The notes under the pieces are model-generated. The model was not told the DNA's origin, did no database searches, and worked only from the letters and a program-made list of their open reading frames with translations. The translations under genes were made by a program, and so were the position numbers. This document shows, one piece after another, positions 1-7,052 of a stretch of 7,052 nt of DNA (its first letter is position 1; every line of letters begins with the position of its first letter). Source of the stretch: Bacteroidales bacterium GP4 (GTDB taxonomy: Bacteria > Bacteroidota > Bacteroidia > Bacteroidales > Muribaculaceae); NCBI GenBank assembly GCA_001701065.1, contig DAAL01000018.1, forward strand, positions 1-7,052, in the 5' to 3' direction.

Positions 1-34
1 AATAAGTTATTAACCAAGAAAATAATATCATAAG

Positions 35-2044
35 ATGAATAAGTATAATAATGAAGTGGATTTACGCCGTGTATTTTTAATGGCACGGAAGCTATGGTGG
101 TTGTACGCTCTTGCTTTTTTGGTGCTTGGAGGTGTAGCAGGCTATTACTGTTACAGCAAGCTTCCACGCTATCAGGCATCGTCGTCGCTGCTCATCGAGG
201 ACAGTTCAACGGGCGATGGAGCCAAAGGCGCAGGATCCATGATGACAATGATGAGAGCATTTAATGTGGGCGGTTTTGGAGCGGCTTCAGTGGATAATGA
301 AGTGTTCCTTGTGACTTCACGTGATGTCATGATTCGTACAGTCCGTGACATGAAGATGAACCGTGTGTACGTTGGTAAGGACGGTGCTAAAAAGCAGCTG
401 TTGTATCCTGAATGTCCGGTGGAAATTACCGCTCCCGAAGAGTTTTTCGACACCCTTTCAGTAGGATTTAAGGTTAAGATTGAGTTGCTCGGCAACGGGA
501 AAGCCGATATCAAGGCATTTAAAGGGCGTTTTATTAAGAAAAATATAGGCGAACTGCGTGACACATCTCTTCCTTGTGCGCTGTCCACTGTCTACGGTGA
601 GTTGGGAGTGTCGGCTACAAAGTATTTTGACCCCAAAGAGGAAGGCTCGATAACTGTCACTGTGATGGGTAACGAGCTTGCCGCCGCTGACCTTGAAAAG
701 AATATTGAGATAGATGTGCCTAACAAGCTTGCTGACGGTATAGGGCTTGCTTACTACGGCGGTAACCGCAAATACGTTGCCGCTGTGTTGAATGCGCTCA
801 TGAAGTGTTATAACGATAAACGCATAGAGCGTAAACATCAAACCGCTGCTGAGGAGGTGGCTTTCTATGATGCGCGCATCAATTCCATATTCTCCGAACT
901 TTCCGAAGCCGAATCCAAGGTCGAGAAGTTCAAGAACGATAACAAGATATACGGAATATCGCAGGAAGCTTCCATATTGATAGGGGACGCTTATAACCAG
1001 ACAGTGAATATAGCACAAGCTAAGGCAAAGAGAGAATACTATCAGGAAGTGAAAAAAGCGTTATCCTCAGGCGACGGTTCTCGCAATATGATTCCTGTGA
1101 AAGAGGGGTTCGGCGACACCGGCATTGAAACTTACAATCAGCTGATACTTTCACGTAATAACCTTGAACGGTCAGCCAAGGCTGATAATCCTGCGCTTAT
1201 AGCCATCAACAAGGATATAGCCGACATGCGCGATGTTATTTTGCGTAATGTGGATAATGTGCTGCTTGAATCGGATTTGACTATAGGCATGATGCAGAAT
1301 CTTGCCGGCACATCAAAAAACCGATTGGAGAAAATACCGTCATTCGAACGCAACTACACCAATCTTGAGCGGGATAAGGAATTGAAAAACGAACTTTATC
1401 TGTTCCTGCTTGAGAAGCGTGAGAGTGCTGCGCTTTCCATGACCTCGACGGCATCTTTAGGATTTATCGTGGATCCGGCTTATGCCGACCTGAAGCCGAC
1501 CATGAAGAAAGAGATGCTTATCATGTTGATAGCTTTGTGCCTTGCTATTGTCGGACCTTCCATGATTGTTATGCTTCTTGTGCTGCGCAACGGAAAAGTG
1601 ACTTCGGCGGCTGATATTAATTACCTCGGTGATCCCGGGAGGACATTTAATGTACAGTCTGGTGCGTCTGACATTAAGAAAATCCGCTCGATGCTTCTCA
1701 ATATCCCGGAGAAAAACAATGTGTATGTGCTTAATCTTTCATCCGAATCCGATCTTGCCGCACGGCTCCAGGAAAGTCTGCTCTCGATAGGTAAGAGCGT
1801 TAACCTTGTATCGGGAATTCCTGACAATGACAGCATATTCAAAGCTCCCATGAAGAAGGACTGTGACTACAATTTAGTGGAAATCCCGGAGAAGGATAAT
1901 CTTGGAGAGATTGCAAGCCTTATCAATGCCGATGATGCCCGGTTGCTGGTTCTTGTGTCGGCTGGAACTATTCCGCGCTCTTCCTTCAGGCAGATGCTTA
2001 AAGGTCTTGATTGCGATAATATTACGGTGGGTGTGGTGAAATAA
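35..2044 (+). CDS. Wzz/GNVR-type polysaccharide co-polymerase with degenerate BY-kinase-like C-terminal domain
   Basis: This is an inner-membrane protein of 669 residues expected to control chain length or export of a capsular or exopolysaccharide. A short cytoplasmic N-terminus leads into a membrane segment at about residues 20-40. A Wzz-like region follows, with a Gly/Met-rich loop (60-85) and the SVDNEV motif typical of Bacteroidales members. The periplasmic part has charged helical, coiled-coil-like stretches (about 265-345 and 365-460). The GNVR-type segment just before the second membrane span (about 491-517) includes IPSFERNYTNLERDKELK and the FIVDPAYADLKPTMKK element. The last 125 residues align by eye with a BY-kinase domain, but the Walker A, A' and B positions are substituted and there is no tyrosine cluster, so kinase activity is unlikely. 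Full co-polymerase/kinase fusions are usually longer (about 720-800 residues). The ATG is preceded by AT-rich sequence without a clear Shine-Dalgarno site, as is common in Bacteroidota. Family assignment is firm. The polymer and the partner genes lie outside the window. Confidence 0.88.
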   Translation: MNKYNNEVDLRRVFLMARKLWWLYALAFLVLGGVAGYYCYSKLPRYQASSSLLIEDSSTGDGAKGAGSMMTMMRAFNVGGFGAASVDNEVFLVTSRDVMIRTVRDMKMNRVYVGKDGAKKQLLYPECPVEITAPEEFFDTLSVGFKVKIELLGNGKADIKAFKGRFIKKNIGELRDTSLPCALSTVYGELGVSATKYFDPKEEGSITVTVMGNELAAADLEKNIEIDVPNKLADGIGLAYYGGNRKYVAAVLNALMKCYNDKRIERKHQTAAEEVAFYDARINSIFSELSEAESKVEKFKNDNKIYGISQEASILIGDAYNQTVNIAQAKAKREYYQEVKKALSSGDGSRNMIPVKEGFGDTGIETYNQLILSRNNLERSAKADNPALIAINKDIADMRDVILRNVDNVLLESDLTIGMMQNLAGTSKNRLEKIPSFERNYTNLERDKELKNELYLFLLEKRESAALSMTSTASLGFIVDPAYADLKPTMKKEMLIMLIALCLAIVGPSMIVMLLVLRNGKVTSAADINYLGDPGRTFNVQSGASDIKKIRSMLLNIPEKNNVYVLNLSSESDLAARLQESLLSIGKSVNLVSGIPDNDSIFKAPMKKDCDYNLVEIPEKDNLGEIASLINADDARLLVLVSAGTIPRSSFRQMLKGLDCDNITVGVVK

Positions 2045-2058
2045 TCGAAAAAAAGTAG

Positions 2059-2066
2059 TAACTTTG
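2059..2066 (+). promoter_or_regulatory. Candidate Bacteroidota -7 promoter element ahead of proB
   Basis: TAACTTTG matches the TAnnTTTG -7 consensus of Bacteroidota housekeeping promoters and follows an A-rich run. Transcription would start around 2072, about 35 nt before the proB ATG. No good TTTG-like -33 box is seen about 20 bp upstream, where the end of the wzz-like gene lies. The call therefore rests on the -7 element and its position. Confidence 0.5.
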
Positions 2067-2100
2067 GAGAATCAGTTCAATAAACATCATCTCTAAAGTT
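2060..2100. repeat. Inverted repeat (11-bp arms) in the proB leader
   Basis: Arm 2060-2070 (aactttggaga) pairs with arm 2090-2100 (tctctaaagtt) over 11 positions with one G-U wobble and a 19-nt loop. The left arm covers most of the -7 element and the right arm ends 7 nt before the proB ATG. There is no T-tract after it, so it does not look like an intrinsic terminator of the upstream gene. It could be an operator, or an RNA hairpin formed only in read-through transcripts. Its function is unknown. Confidence 0.5.
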
Positions 2101-2107
2101 GCGTTGA

Positions 2108-3193
2108 ATGTCAAAATTCAAATTAAAGCGAATAGCTGTCAAAGTAGGCAGCAATGTACTTACCCGCAAGGATGGGACACTTGATGTCACTCAGATGTCG
2201 AGCCTTGTGGACCAGTTGGCTGTATTGCACAAAGCCGGTATAGAGATAATCCTTGTGTCGTCAGGAGCTGTGGCTGCCGGACGCAGTGAGTTGCATCCCG
2301 TACAGAAAATCGACAGTGTGGAGCAACGTCAGCTGTTCTCCGCCATAGGTCAGGCAAAACTTATCAACCGTTATTACGAATTATTCCGTGAGCATCATAT
2401 AGTTGTGGGACAAGTGCTTACCATGAAGGAAAATTTCTCCACGCGCCGGCATTATCTCAACCAAAAAAGCTGCATGTCGGTCATGCTCCAGAACAATGTT
2501 ATTCCCATTGTCAACGAGAACGACACTGTGTCCATAACCGAATTGATGTTTACTGACAATGATGAGCTTTCGGGACTGATAGCCGCGATGATGGATGCGC
2601 AGGCACTTATTATATTGAGTAATATCGATGGCATATACAATGGTGATCCGTCCGATCCCGGAACATCGGTCATAAGGAGAATATCTCCCGAGGACGACAT
2701 TTCATCCTTTATCCAGGCTGGTAAATCGAGCTTTGGGCGCGGTGGGATGATGACTAAGACCAATATAGCCCGAAAAGTGGCTGACGAGGGAATAGAAGTC
2801 ATTATCGCCAACGGCAGGACTCCGGGCATTCTTGAACGCTTGGTGGAATGTCCTGACGACACTGTGTGCACACGCTTCCTTCCGGCTAACCAACCGGTGT
2901 CGAGCGTGAAAAAGTGGATTGCCCACAGCGAAAGCTTTGCTAAAGGTGAGATATACGTAAATCAACCCACCTCGGAAGTTCTTTTATCCAATAAAGTTAC
3001 CAGTCTGTTGCCCATAGGAATCTCGGATGTGAAAGGTGAATTTGAAAAGGACGATATAGTGAAAATAATGAACCATGAAGGTGACAACATAGGTGTAGGC
3101 AGGGTCAGTTACGGAGCGGATAAAGTGCGTTCTCTGATGGGAAAACATGGTCAACGGCCTGTGATACATTATGATTACCTTTATATAGAATGA
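2108..3193 (+). CDS. proB: Glutamate 5-kinase (ProB) with C-terminal PUA domain
   Basis: This cytoplasmic enzyme phosphorylates L-glutamate with ATP to gamma-glutamyl phosphate, the first and normally proline-inhibited step of proline synthesis. At 361 residues it is full length (E. coli ProB is 367). The amino-acid kinase domain spans about residues 6-255. It contains VKVGSNVLT (11-19, nucleotide-binding lysine), SSGAVAAGR (51-59), VNENDTVS (135-142), [12 protein letters not shown] (148-159, including the conserved Asp150), DGIYNGDP (174-181) and [12 protein letters not shown] (210-221, with Lys217). A PUA domain occupies about 275-361 and ends in the typical [11 protein letters not shown] tail. 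The ATG at 2108 fits the conserved N-terminus ([12 protein letters not shown]). The gene overlaps proA by 4 nt, which suggests one transcript and translational coupling. The upstream gap carries a promoter-like -7 box, so proBA is probably transcribed separately from the polysaccharide gene. No residue loss was noticed at the motifs. Confidence 0.96.
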   Translation: MSKFKLKRIAVKVGSNVLTRKDGTLDVTQMSSLVDQLAVLHKAGIEIILVSSGAVAAGRSELHPVQKIDSVEQRQLFSAIGQAKLINRYYELFREHHIVVGQVLTMKENFSTRRHYLNQKSCMSVMLQNNVIPIVNENDTVSITELMFTDNDELSGLIAAMMDAQALIILSNIDGIYNGDPSDPGTSVIRRISPEDDISSFIQAGKSSFGRGGMMTKTNIARKVADEGIEVIIANGRTPGILERLVECPDDTVCTRFLPANQPVSSVKKWIAHSESFAKGEIYVNQPTSEVLLSNKVTSLLPIGISDVKGEFEKDDIVKIMNHEGDNIGVGRVSYGADKVRSLMGKHGQRPVIHYDYLYIE

Positions 3194-4452
3194 TAACACA
3201 TATGGGAAAATACAATGATATTCTTAAAGGGGCGCATGAAGCCTCTATTGATCTTCTTGACTTAGACAGCGACAAGAAAAACAATGTGCTTCTTGACCTC
3301 TCCGACAGTCTTGTCAAGGCAGGTGAACGGATTCTTGAGGCTAACCGACAGGATTTGTCGTTAATGGACGAGTCCAATCCTAAGTATGACCGTCTTAAGC
3401 TCACAGAGAGCCGTCTTGCCGGAATAGCCGGCGATATGCGTAACGTGGCTGCGCTTCCTTCTCCGCTGGGAATAGTGCTTGAGGAGCGCACATTACCCAA
3501 CGGGCTTGAACTTTCCAAGGTCAGTGTGCCGTTTGGAGTCATAGGCATTATTTATGAGGCACGTCCCAATGTCACCTTTGATGTATTTTCGCTCTGCTTT
3601 AAAAGCGGTAGCGCATGTGTGCTGAAAGGTGGTCACGAGGCGGAACACTCCAATAATGTCATTGTGGAAGTGATAAAGGAGGTCCTGAAAAAGCATAATT
3701 TAAACCCCGATGTGATAACGCTGCTGCCAAATGACCGTGAGGCAACCGACGAACTGATGCATGCGGTGGGACAGGTGGACCTGATAATTCCGCGCGGAGG
3801 TAAGAATCTTATAGATTTTGTCCGCCATAATTCAGTTGTGCCGGTGATAGAGACGGGCGCAGGAGTTTGCCATACTTATTTTGACACAGCCGCCGACCTT
3901 GAAAAGGGTAAGGCTATCGTGACAAATGCCAAGACACGCCGCGTGAGTGTGTGCAACGCTCTTGACTGCCTTCTTATGGCAAGAAAACGCCTTTCTGAGC
4001 TTCCTTCGCTGCTGAATGGCATGATAAGCCATAATGTGGTGGTATATGCCGACAGCGAGGCTTATACGGCTTTAGATGGGAATTATCCTTCGCATCTGCT
4101 TGTAAAAGCTACGCCTGATGACTTCGGTCGGGAGTTTCTTGACTATAAGATGTCAGTAAAAACAGTTGGTGATGTGGAGGAGGCTGTAGAACACATCGAG
4201 CGTTACGGTTCACGTCACAGTGAATGTATAGTCACGGAGGATGAGGAGGCTGCGCGCCTTTTCTGCCGGAAGGTGGACGCAGCGTGTGTATATGTCAACG
4301 CACCCACTTCGTTCACTGACGGCGCACAGTTCGGGCTTGGCGCTGAGATAGGCATAAGCACTCAGAAACTTCATGCCCGCGGTCCCATGGCTTTGCGTGA
4401 GATAACAACCTACAAATGGCTTATAAAGGGTTCAGGACAAACCCGTCCGTAA
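3190..4452 (+). CDS. proA: Glutamate-5-semialdehyde dehydrogenase (gamma-glutamyl phosphate reductase, ProA)
   Basis: ProA reduces gamma-glutamyl phosphate with NADPH to glutamate 5-semialdehyde, which cyclises to pyrroline-5-carboxylate. It acts directly after ProB, and the labile intermediate is thought to be handed over in a complex. The protein is 420 residues (E. coli 417) and has the aldehyde-dehydrogenase fold. Visible motifs are [17 protein letters not shown] (116-132), [13 protein letters not shown] (198-210), the catalytic cysteine Cys255 in [12 protein letters not shown] (245-256), and [26 protein letters not shown] (375-400) near the C-terminus. Two starts are possible. The ATG at 3190 overlaps the proB stop as ATGA. 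The ATG at 3202 gives MGKYNDIL, 416 residues. The first is preferred because the overlap favours coupling and E. coli ProA has a similar short lead (MLEQMG). Neither has a clear Shine-Dalgarno sequence. The proC gene for the last step is not in the window. Confidence 0.96.
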   Translation: MITHMGKYNDILKGAHEASIDLLDLDSDKKNNVLLDLSDSLVKAGERILEANRQDLSLMDESNPKYDRLKLTESRLAGIAGDMRNVAALPSPLGIVLEERTLPNGLELSKVSVPFGVIGIIYEARPNVTFDVFSLCFKSGSACVLKGGHEAEHSNNVIVEVIKEVLKKHNLNPDVITLLPNDREATDELMHAVGQVDLIIPRGGKNLIDFVRHNSVVPVIETGAGVCHTYFDTAADLEKGKAIVTNAKTRRVSVCNALDCLLMARKRLSELPSLLNGMISHNVVVYADSEAYTALDGNYPSHLLVKATPDDFGREFLDYKMSVKTVGDVEEAVEHIERYGSRHSECIVTEDEEAARLFCRKVDAACVYVNAPTSFTDGAQFGLGAEIGISTQKLHARGPMALREITTYKWLIKGSGQTRP

Positions 4453-4458
4453 ACGGAC
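4445..4458 (+). terminator. Short hairpin over the proA stop codon
   Basis: GTCCG (4445-4449) and CGGAC (4454-4458) form a perfect 5-bp stem around a TAAA loop that holds the proA TAA stop. It is followed by CTTTATTATT. The stem is short, so it is a weak terminator at best, or simply a 3'-end stabilising hairpin ahead of the stronger one downstream. Confidence 0.35.
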
Positions 4459-4478
4459 CTTTATTATTGATATAAATA

Positions 4479-4518
4479 AAAAGGCACTAACTTGTAGAAG
4501 TCGGTGCCTTTTGTTTTG
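4479..4518 (+). terminator. Rho-independent terminator of the proBA unit
   Basis: AAAAGGCAC (4479-4487) pairs perfectly with GTGCCTTTT (4504-4512). The stem is extended inside, past a T-G wobble and an A-C mismatch, by ACTT/AAGT around a GTAG loop. It is followed by GTTTTG, giving a T-rich tail (CCTTTTGTTTT). It lies 26 bp past the proA stop and is the best candidate for ending the + strand transcript. Its A-rich 5' flank could also allow some function on the opposite strand. Confidence 0.8.
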
Positions 4519-4540
4519 ATACAGTTAACCAATCTATAAT

Positions 4541-4575
4541 AAAAAATAGAGCCACAGTCATTTGACCGTGGCTCT
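4541..4575 (-). terminator. Rho-independent terminator of the receptor/lipoprotein unit
   Basis: Arms 4548-4560 and 4563-4575 pair over 13 positions with a single A/C mismatch (AGAGCCAC core) and a tiny loop. Read on the - strand, the hairpin is followed by ATTTTTTATT (complement of the A run at 4541-4546), a normal intrinsic terminator. It lies 24 bp past the stop of the lipoprotein gene. On the + strand the trailing sequence is less T-rich, so its main direction is -. Confidence 0.8.
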
Positions 4576-4599
4576 TATGATTATTTTCCGAGATTCAGA

Positions 4600-6645
4600 T
4601 TATTCTGTTACTTTTCCTCCAAGCCAAGTTGAATAAACAAGCTTGAACTGAGCGGGACCAACAACTTCGTATCTTACAGTGTCGTTGGTGGTTGCTGATG
4701 CAGCATCGTAGGTTACATAGTCAAGCTCGTAGATGATAGGCTCGGTGTAACCGTCGATAAGGTCAGCGTTGGGGTATAGAGTAGCCCAAGCGTAGGGAAC
4801 AGTCTCGTAGAGGAAGTTGTGTTTCATCTTTTCTTGGATTTCTCCTACAGGTGTTCCTGACCAAGGAGCATAGCCGGCAGCAGTGTTGGCTGTGATGTTC
4901 ACATTGCAGTAGTAGTAAGAGCATCCTGAGTAGAATTCAGAGTTACCGTAGCTGTCAATGTAGCCTGCGCCCTGATTGTCACGTACCCAGTCGACAATGG
5001 GTTTATAGAACATCTTGCCTACTTCGGAATTTCTTACGGCAGGGATTGAAACTGTGATGTTGGGGTTGAACATCCATTTTCCGTTGACTTTAGCAAACTG
5101 TCCGGTCTTGACTTCAACTCCGGTGTTTTCTACCCATGCGCTTCCGTCGTAAACGTATTCCTTGCAGTTGGCATATTTCTTTCCGCTCTGGTAAACCACA
5201 AACTTGGAAGTTCCTGCAGCGGCATAGGGGAATGTCTGTTTAAGGAATATCGGGAGCACGCGTACAGCGTCAGTGTTGGACAGAGTAGGACCGTAGCCCA
5301 TTTCCACAAGCTGAGCGGGGCTAACCACGTAAGTATCGGTGGAAGCACTCCATTTTGAACCGTCGAAGCTGTAAAGGCCGTTGGAAGCGTAGTTGTCGAC
5401 AGGTATAGGAGCGGGGATATAGGGCTTCTCTTCGGCGTTGGCGTATACTTTATTGCCGTCCACTGAAGTGATGATGAAGTTCAGGTAAGTGGGGGCTTTA
5501 GTGTCGCGGTTGATATTTGCCGACATCACGTATCCGCAGATTTTTGCTGTTTTGCCTTTTTCGAGCATACCTTTCAAAGCGTCGGTTGCCTGATAAGCGC
5601 TACCAGCAACAGTTGCTCCGGGAAGGCTGAAGTTTACGTAGTTGCCTACTGAAGTGAATTCAACTGTAGCTTCCACGTACTTGGCGTGTAGACCTGCGCT
5701 TTCGGTGTTTGCAGTGGCGAAAGTCTGTGCATATGTGTCAAAAGACTCGGCTGTCAAAACCTCGGGATTGGGATAAGCGTATCCGTTTGTTGCCGCGATG
5801 TTGTTCTCTTTTCCTGCTTCGGGTGACAACTGAAGACCGCCGTTGTAGCAAGAACCGGAACCGGCTACCTGCATACGCATACCGATGAGGTAATTATCGG
5901 GCTCAAAATTCTTGCCGTAGTAAACGAGAAGGCTACCGGTTTCATCGGAAAGGATATATCCTTGAGCGCAGATAGCGGTCACATATCCGTCCAAGGTGGC
6001 TGCATAGCCTTTCTTTACATCCTTGATGGGAGTAATCTCCACCGGAGTAAACTGAGGCTCTTCACCTGCCACATTATAGTTTACAAGAGCGTACTGACCG
6101 GCTTCCACCGAGGGATAAGCTGCAGTAAGAATCTTGTTCATATAAGCAGCGGGGTTCATAGAGGGTGCGAACGCATCAGTGTAAGTGGCACCGTTCCACA
6201 CAATCTGATAGTCATCGTTGGTGAGGGTGTACACTTTGGCATTGTATACGGAATTGCATATTTCGGGAAGACCTACCTGTTCCTGATAAGTAAGGTTGAC
6301 GGTAGAGCCGTTGTTAGCCACGAAATAGGGGAAGCTTGACGAAGCCATGAAGAGGGGGGCATACTTCTGTGCTGTAACAGCACCAATGAAGTAACCGTTG
6401 TTTCCCACTTGGGCAAGGATGTCGGAAGCTCCTTCGGATTCAGCAAGCGCTTTAGCCGATGACAATCCTGCAAGCGTCTTATAGTCGCCGGAAGTGAGAG
6501 TGTACTCAACCGCGGTGACATTAGAGTTAACGGGAGGGACCTCAAACCCGTCAAGATAGTCCTTATTCCAAGAGTTTTCGGAACATCCTGCAAGGGTCAA
6601 GAGAGTACCACACACGAGCAGCCCTTTAAAAATATTGTATTTCAT
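4600..6645 (-). CDS. Large surface lipoprotein with repeated YTLT modules and two OB-fold-like domains, TonB-receptor partner
   Basis: This 681-residue protein has a signal peptide ending in lipobox LAGC, so Cys21 would be lipidated (LTLAGC-SEN). It should sit at the outer membrane, perhaps facing outwards, although the post-cysteine export signal (SENSWNKD) is only weakly acidic. Three related modules are visible. They begin YTLTSGDY (about 48), YTLTNDDY (about 139) and LYSFDGSKW (about 424), and run to segments like YP/FPY...G...V-x-Y. Between modules two and three lie two OB-fold-like regions. Residues 213-275 hold GYVTAICAQGYILSDETGSLLVYYG, and 318-397 hold KYVEATVEF...ICGYVMS. A C-terminal domain (about 520-670) starts with NGKWMFNPNITVSIPA. 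From memory, proteins of this layout recur in Bacteroidales beside TonB-dependent receptors, without known function. It follows the receptor gene by 26 bp, so the two are probably co-transcribed. No catalytic motif is recognised. The role in ligand capture is inferred from context only. Confidence 0.8.
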   Translation of the reverse strand: MKYNIFKGLLVCGTLLTLAGCSENSWNKDYLDGFEVPPVNSNVTAVEYTLTSGDYKTLAGLSSAKALAESEGASDILAQVGNNGYFIGAVTAQKYAPLFMASSSFPYFVANNGSTVNLTYQEQVGLPEICNSVYNAKVYTLTNDDYQIVWNGATYTDAFAPSMNPAAYMNKILTAAYPSVEAGQYALVNYNVAGEEPQFTPVEITPIKDVKKGYAATLDGYVTAICAQGYILSDETGSLLVYYGKNFEPDNYLIGMRMQVAGSGSCYNGGLQLSPEAGKENNIAATNGYAYPNPEVLTAESFDTYAQTFATANTESAGLHAKYVEATVEFTSVGNYVNFSLPGATVAGSAYQATDALKGMLEKGKTAKICGYVMSANINRDTKAPTYLNFIITSVDGNKVYANAEEKPYIPAPIPVDNYASNGLYSFDGSKWSASTDTYVVSPAQLVEMGYGPTLSNTDAVRVLPIFLKQTFPYAAAGTSKFVVYQSGKKYANCKEYVYDGSAWVENTGVEVKTGQFAKVNGKWMFNPNITVSIPAVRNSEVGKMFYKPIVDWVRDNQGAGYIDSYGNSEFYSGCSYYYCNVNITANTAAGYAPWSGTPVGEIQEKMKHNFLYETVPYAWATLYPNADLIDGYTEPIIYELDYVTYDAASATTNDTVRYEVVGPAQFKLVYSTWLGGKVTE

Positions 6646-6671
6646 AATAATGTTATTTCGCTGTTATGTGA

Positions 6672-7052
6672 TTAGAAATTAATTCTCAAACGTAATGAAT
6701 AGGTACGTCCGAATGAGTAGAATACACGATAAGCATTCTCCCAAGTACCCTTTTCGCTATTGGATGTATAAGCGTCAACAATGTAGTTGTAGTTGAAGAG
6801 GTTATACACGTTTCCGTACAAAGTGGCTTTCACGCCGCCGATGTTGAAACGATAGCTTGCGTTAAGGTCGAACTGTTGTCCCCAAGGAATTTCCCAAGGA
6901 TCAGCCACGTTCATCACGCTGTTGCCTGACAGAGAAGAACCTTGTACCTGGAAGTCAGAGTAGTTGCGGGCATTCATCACCCAGTCAGCACCGATGCGGA
7001 ATCCCTTGAACGGAAGGAATGTAGCAGATAGAGAACCGGTGGTCTGTGCTGA
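6672..7052 (-). CDS. TonB-dependent outer-membrane receptor, C-terminal 127 residues (partial)
   Basis: The reading frame stays open to the window edge, so the 5' part of the gene lies beyond 7052. The visible end shows the last beta-strands of a TonB-dependent receptor barrel. It contains SATFLPFKGFRIGADWVMNA, a RNYSDF segment, QFDLNASYRFNIGGVKATLYGNVYNLFNYNYI (the typical NVyNLFN loop/strand), and a closing strand SLRLRINF. The terminal Phe is the usual signal for insertion by the BAM complex. Such receptors import large or scarce ligands across the outer membrane using TonB energy. The plug domain, and any carboxypeptidase-like N-terminal domain that would mark a SusC-type receptor, cannot be seen. 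A GTG/ATG inside the frame at 6975-6980 is not a real start, because homologous barrel sequence continues upstream of it. The ligand is unknown. Confidence 0.92.
   Translation of the reverse strand, partial: SAQTTGSLSATFLPFKGFRIGADWVMNARNYSDFQVQGSSLSGNSVMNVADPWEIPWGQQFDLNASYRFNIGGVKATLYGNVYNLFNYNYIVDAYTSNSEKGTWENAYRVFYSFGRTYSLRLRINF

Noticed and set aside
1..33. An open frame from the window edge (NKLLTKKIIS then TAA), 1 bp before the polysaccharide gene start, possibly the tail of an upstream export gene.
   Set aside because: Only ten codons are visible, the stretch is much more AT-rich than the genes here, and nothing in it is recognisable. It may equally be intergenic.
458..1018. A 186-codon open frame on the - strand inside the polysaccharide gene.
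   Set aside because: It lies opposite a well-supported gene with clear family motifs. Its translation has no recognisable motif and no promoter or start signal supports it.
2060..2100. The inverted repeat before proB as an intrinsic terminator of the polysaccharide gene.
   Set aside because: The stem is AT-rich, the loop is 19 nt and no T-tract follows (GCGTTGAATG), so it lacks the features of a terminator.
2452..2871. A 139-codon open frame on the - strand within proB.
   Set aside because: It is the mirror of conserved ProB kinase motifs and has low-complexity composition typical of antisense frames.
5962..6339. A 125-codon open frame on the + strand inside the lipoprotein gene.
   Set aside because: The - strand protein has a signal peptide, lipobox and domains across this region. 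The + strand frame has no features of its own.
6672..6980. A short separate gene of 102 codons starting at a GTG.
   Set aside because: The frame continues upstream to the window edge with typical TonB-receptor barrel sequence, so it is the tail of a larger gene and not a small protein.

Overview
The window looks like a chromosomal fragment from a gut-type Bacteroidota, most likely order Bacteroidales (Muribaculaceae or a relative is my guess; the family cannot be fixed from this sequence). Three signs point there. The TonB-dependent receptor is followed by a large surface lipoprotein of a type I know from Bacteroidales. There is a TAnnTTTG-type -7 promoter element ahead of proB. Start codons have little recognisable Shine-Dalgarno sequence.

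Left part, + strand (35-2044): a large Wzz-type polysaccharide co-polymerase. It has two membrane segments, a coiled-coil periplasmic region, and a cytoplasmic tail that aligns with a BY-kinase fold but lacks the nucleotide-binding motifs. It is probably the end of an exopolysaccharide export cluster extending leftwards out of the window.

Middle, + strand (2108-4452): proB and proA, overlapping by ATGA. They encode the first two enzymes of proline synthesis from glutamate. A 63-bp gap ahead of proB holds a promoter-like -7 element inside an 11-bp inverted repeat. proA is followed by a short hairpin with the stop codon in its loop, then by a strong intrinsic terminator.

Right part, - strand (4600-7052): the last 127 codons of a TonB-dependent outer-membrane receptor, cut by the window edge. 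A 681-residue lipoprotein lies 26 bp downstream of it, with three copies of a repeat module and two OB-fold-like domains. This pair reads as an outer-membrane uptake or binding unit of unknown ligand. It converges on proA, and the 147-bp junction has a terminator for each direction.

No RNA genes, insertion sequences, CRISPR arrays or phage genes were seen. I do not see a clearly new multi-gene system. The points most worth checking are the catalytically dead kinase-like tail of the Wzz protein, the repeat at the proB promoter, and the uncharacterised lipoprotein paired with the receptor.
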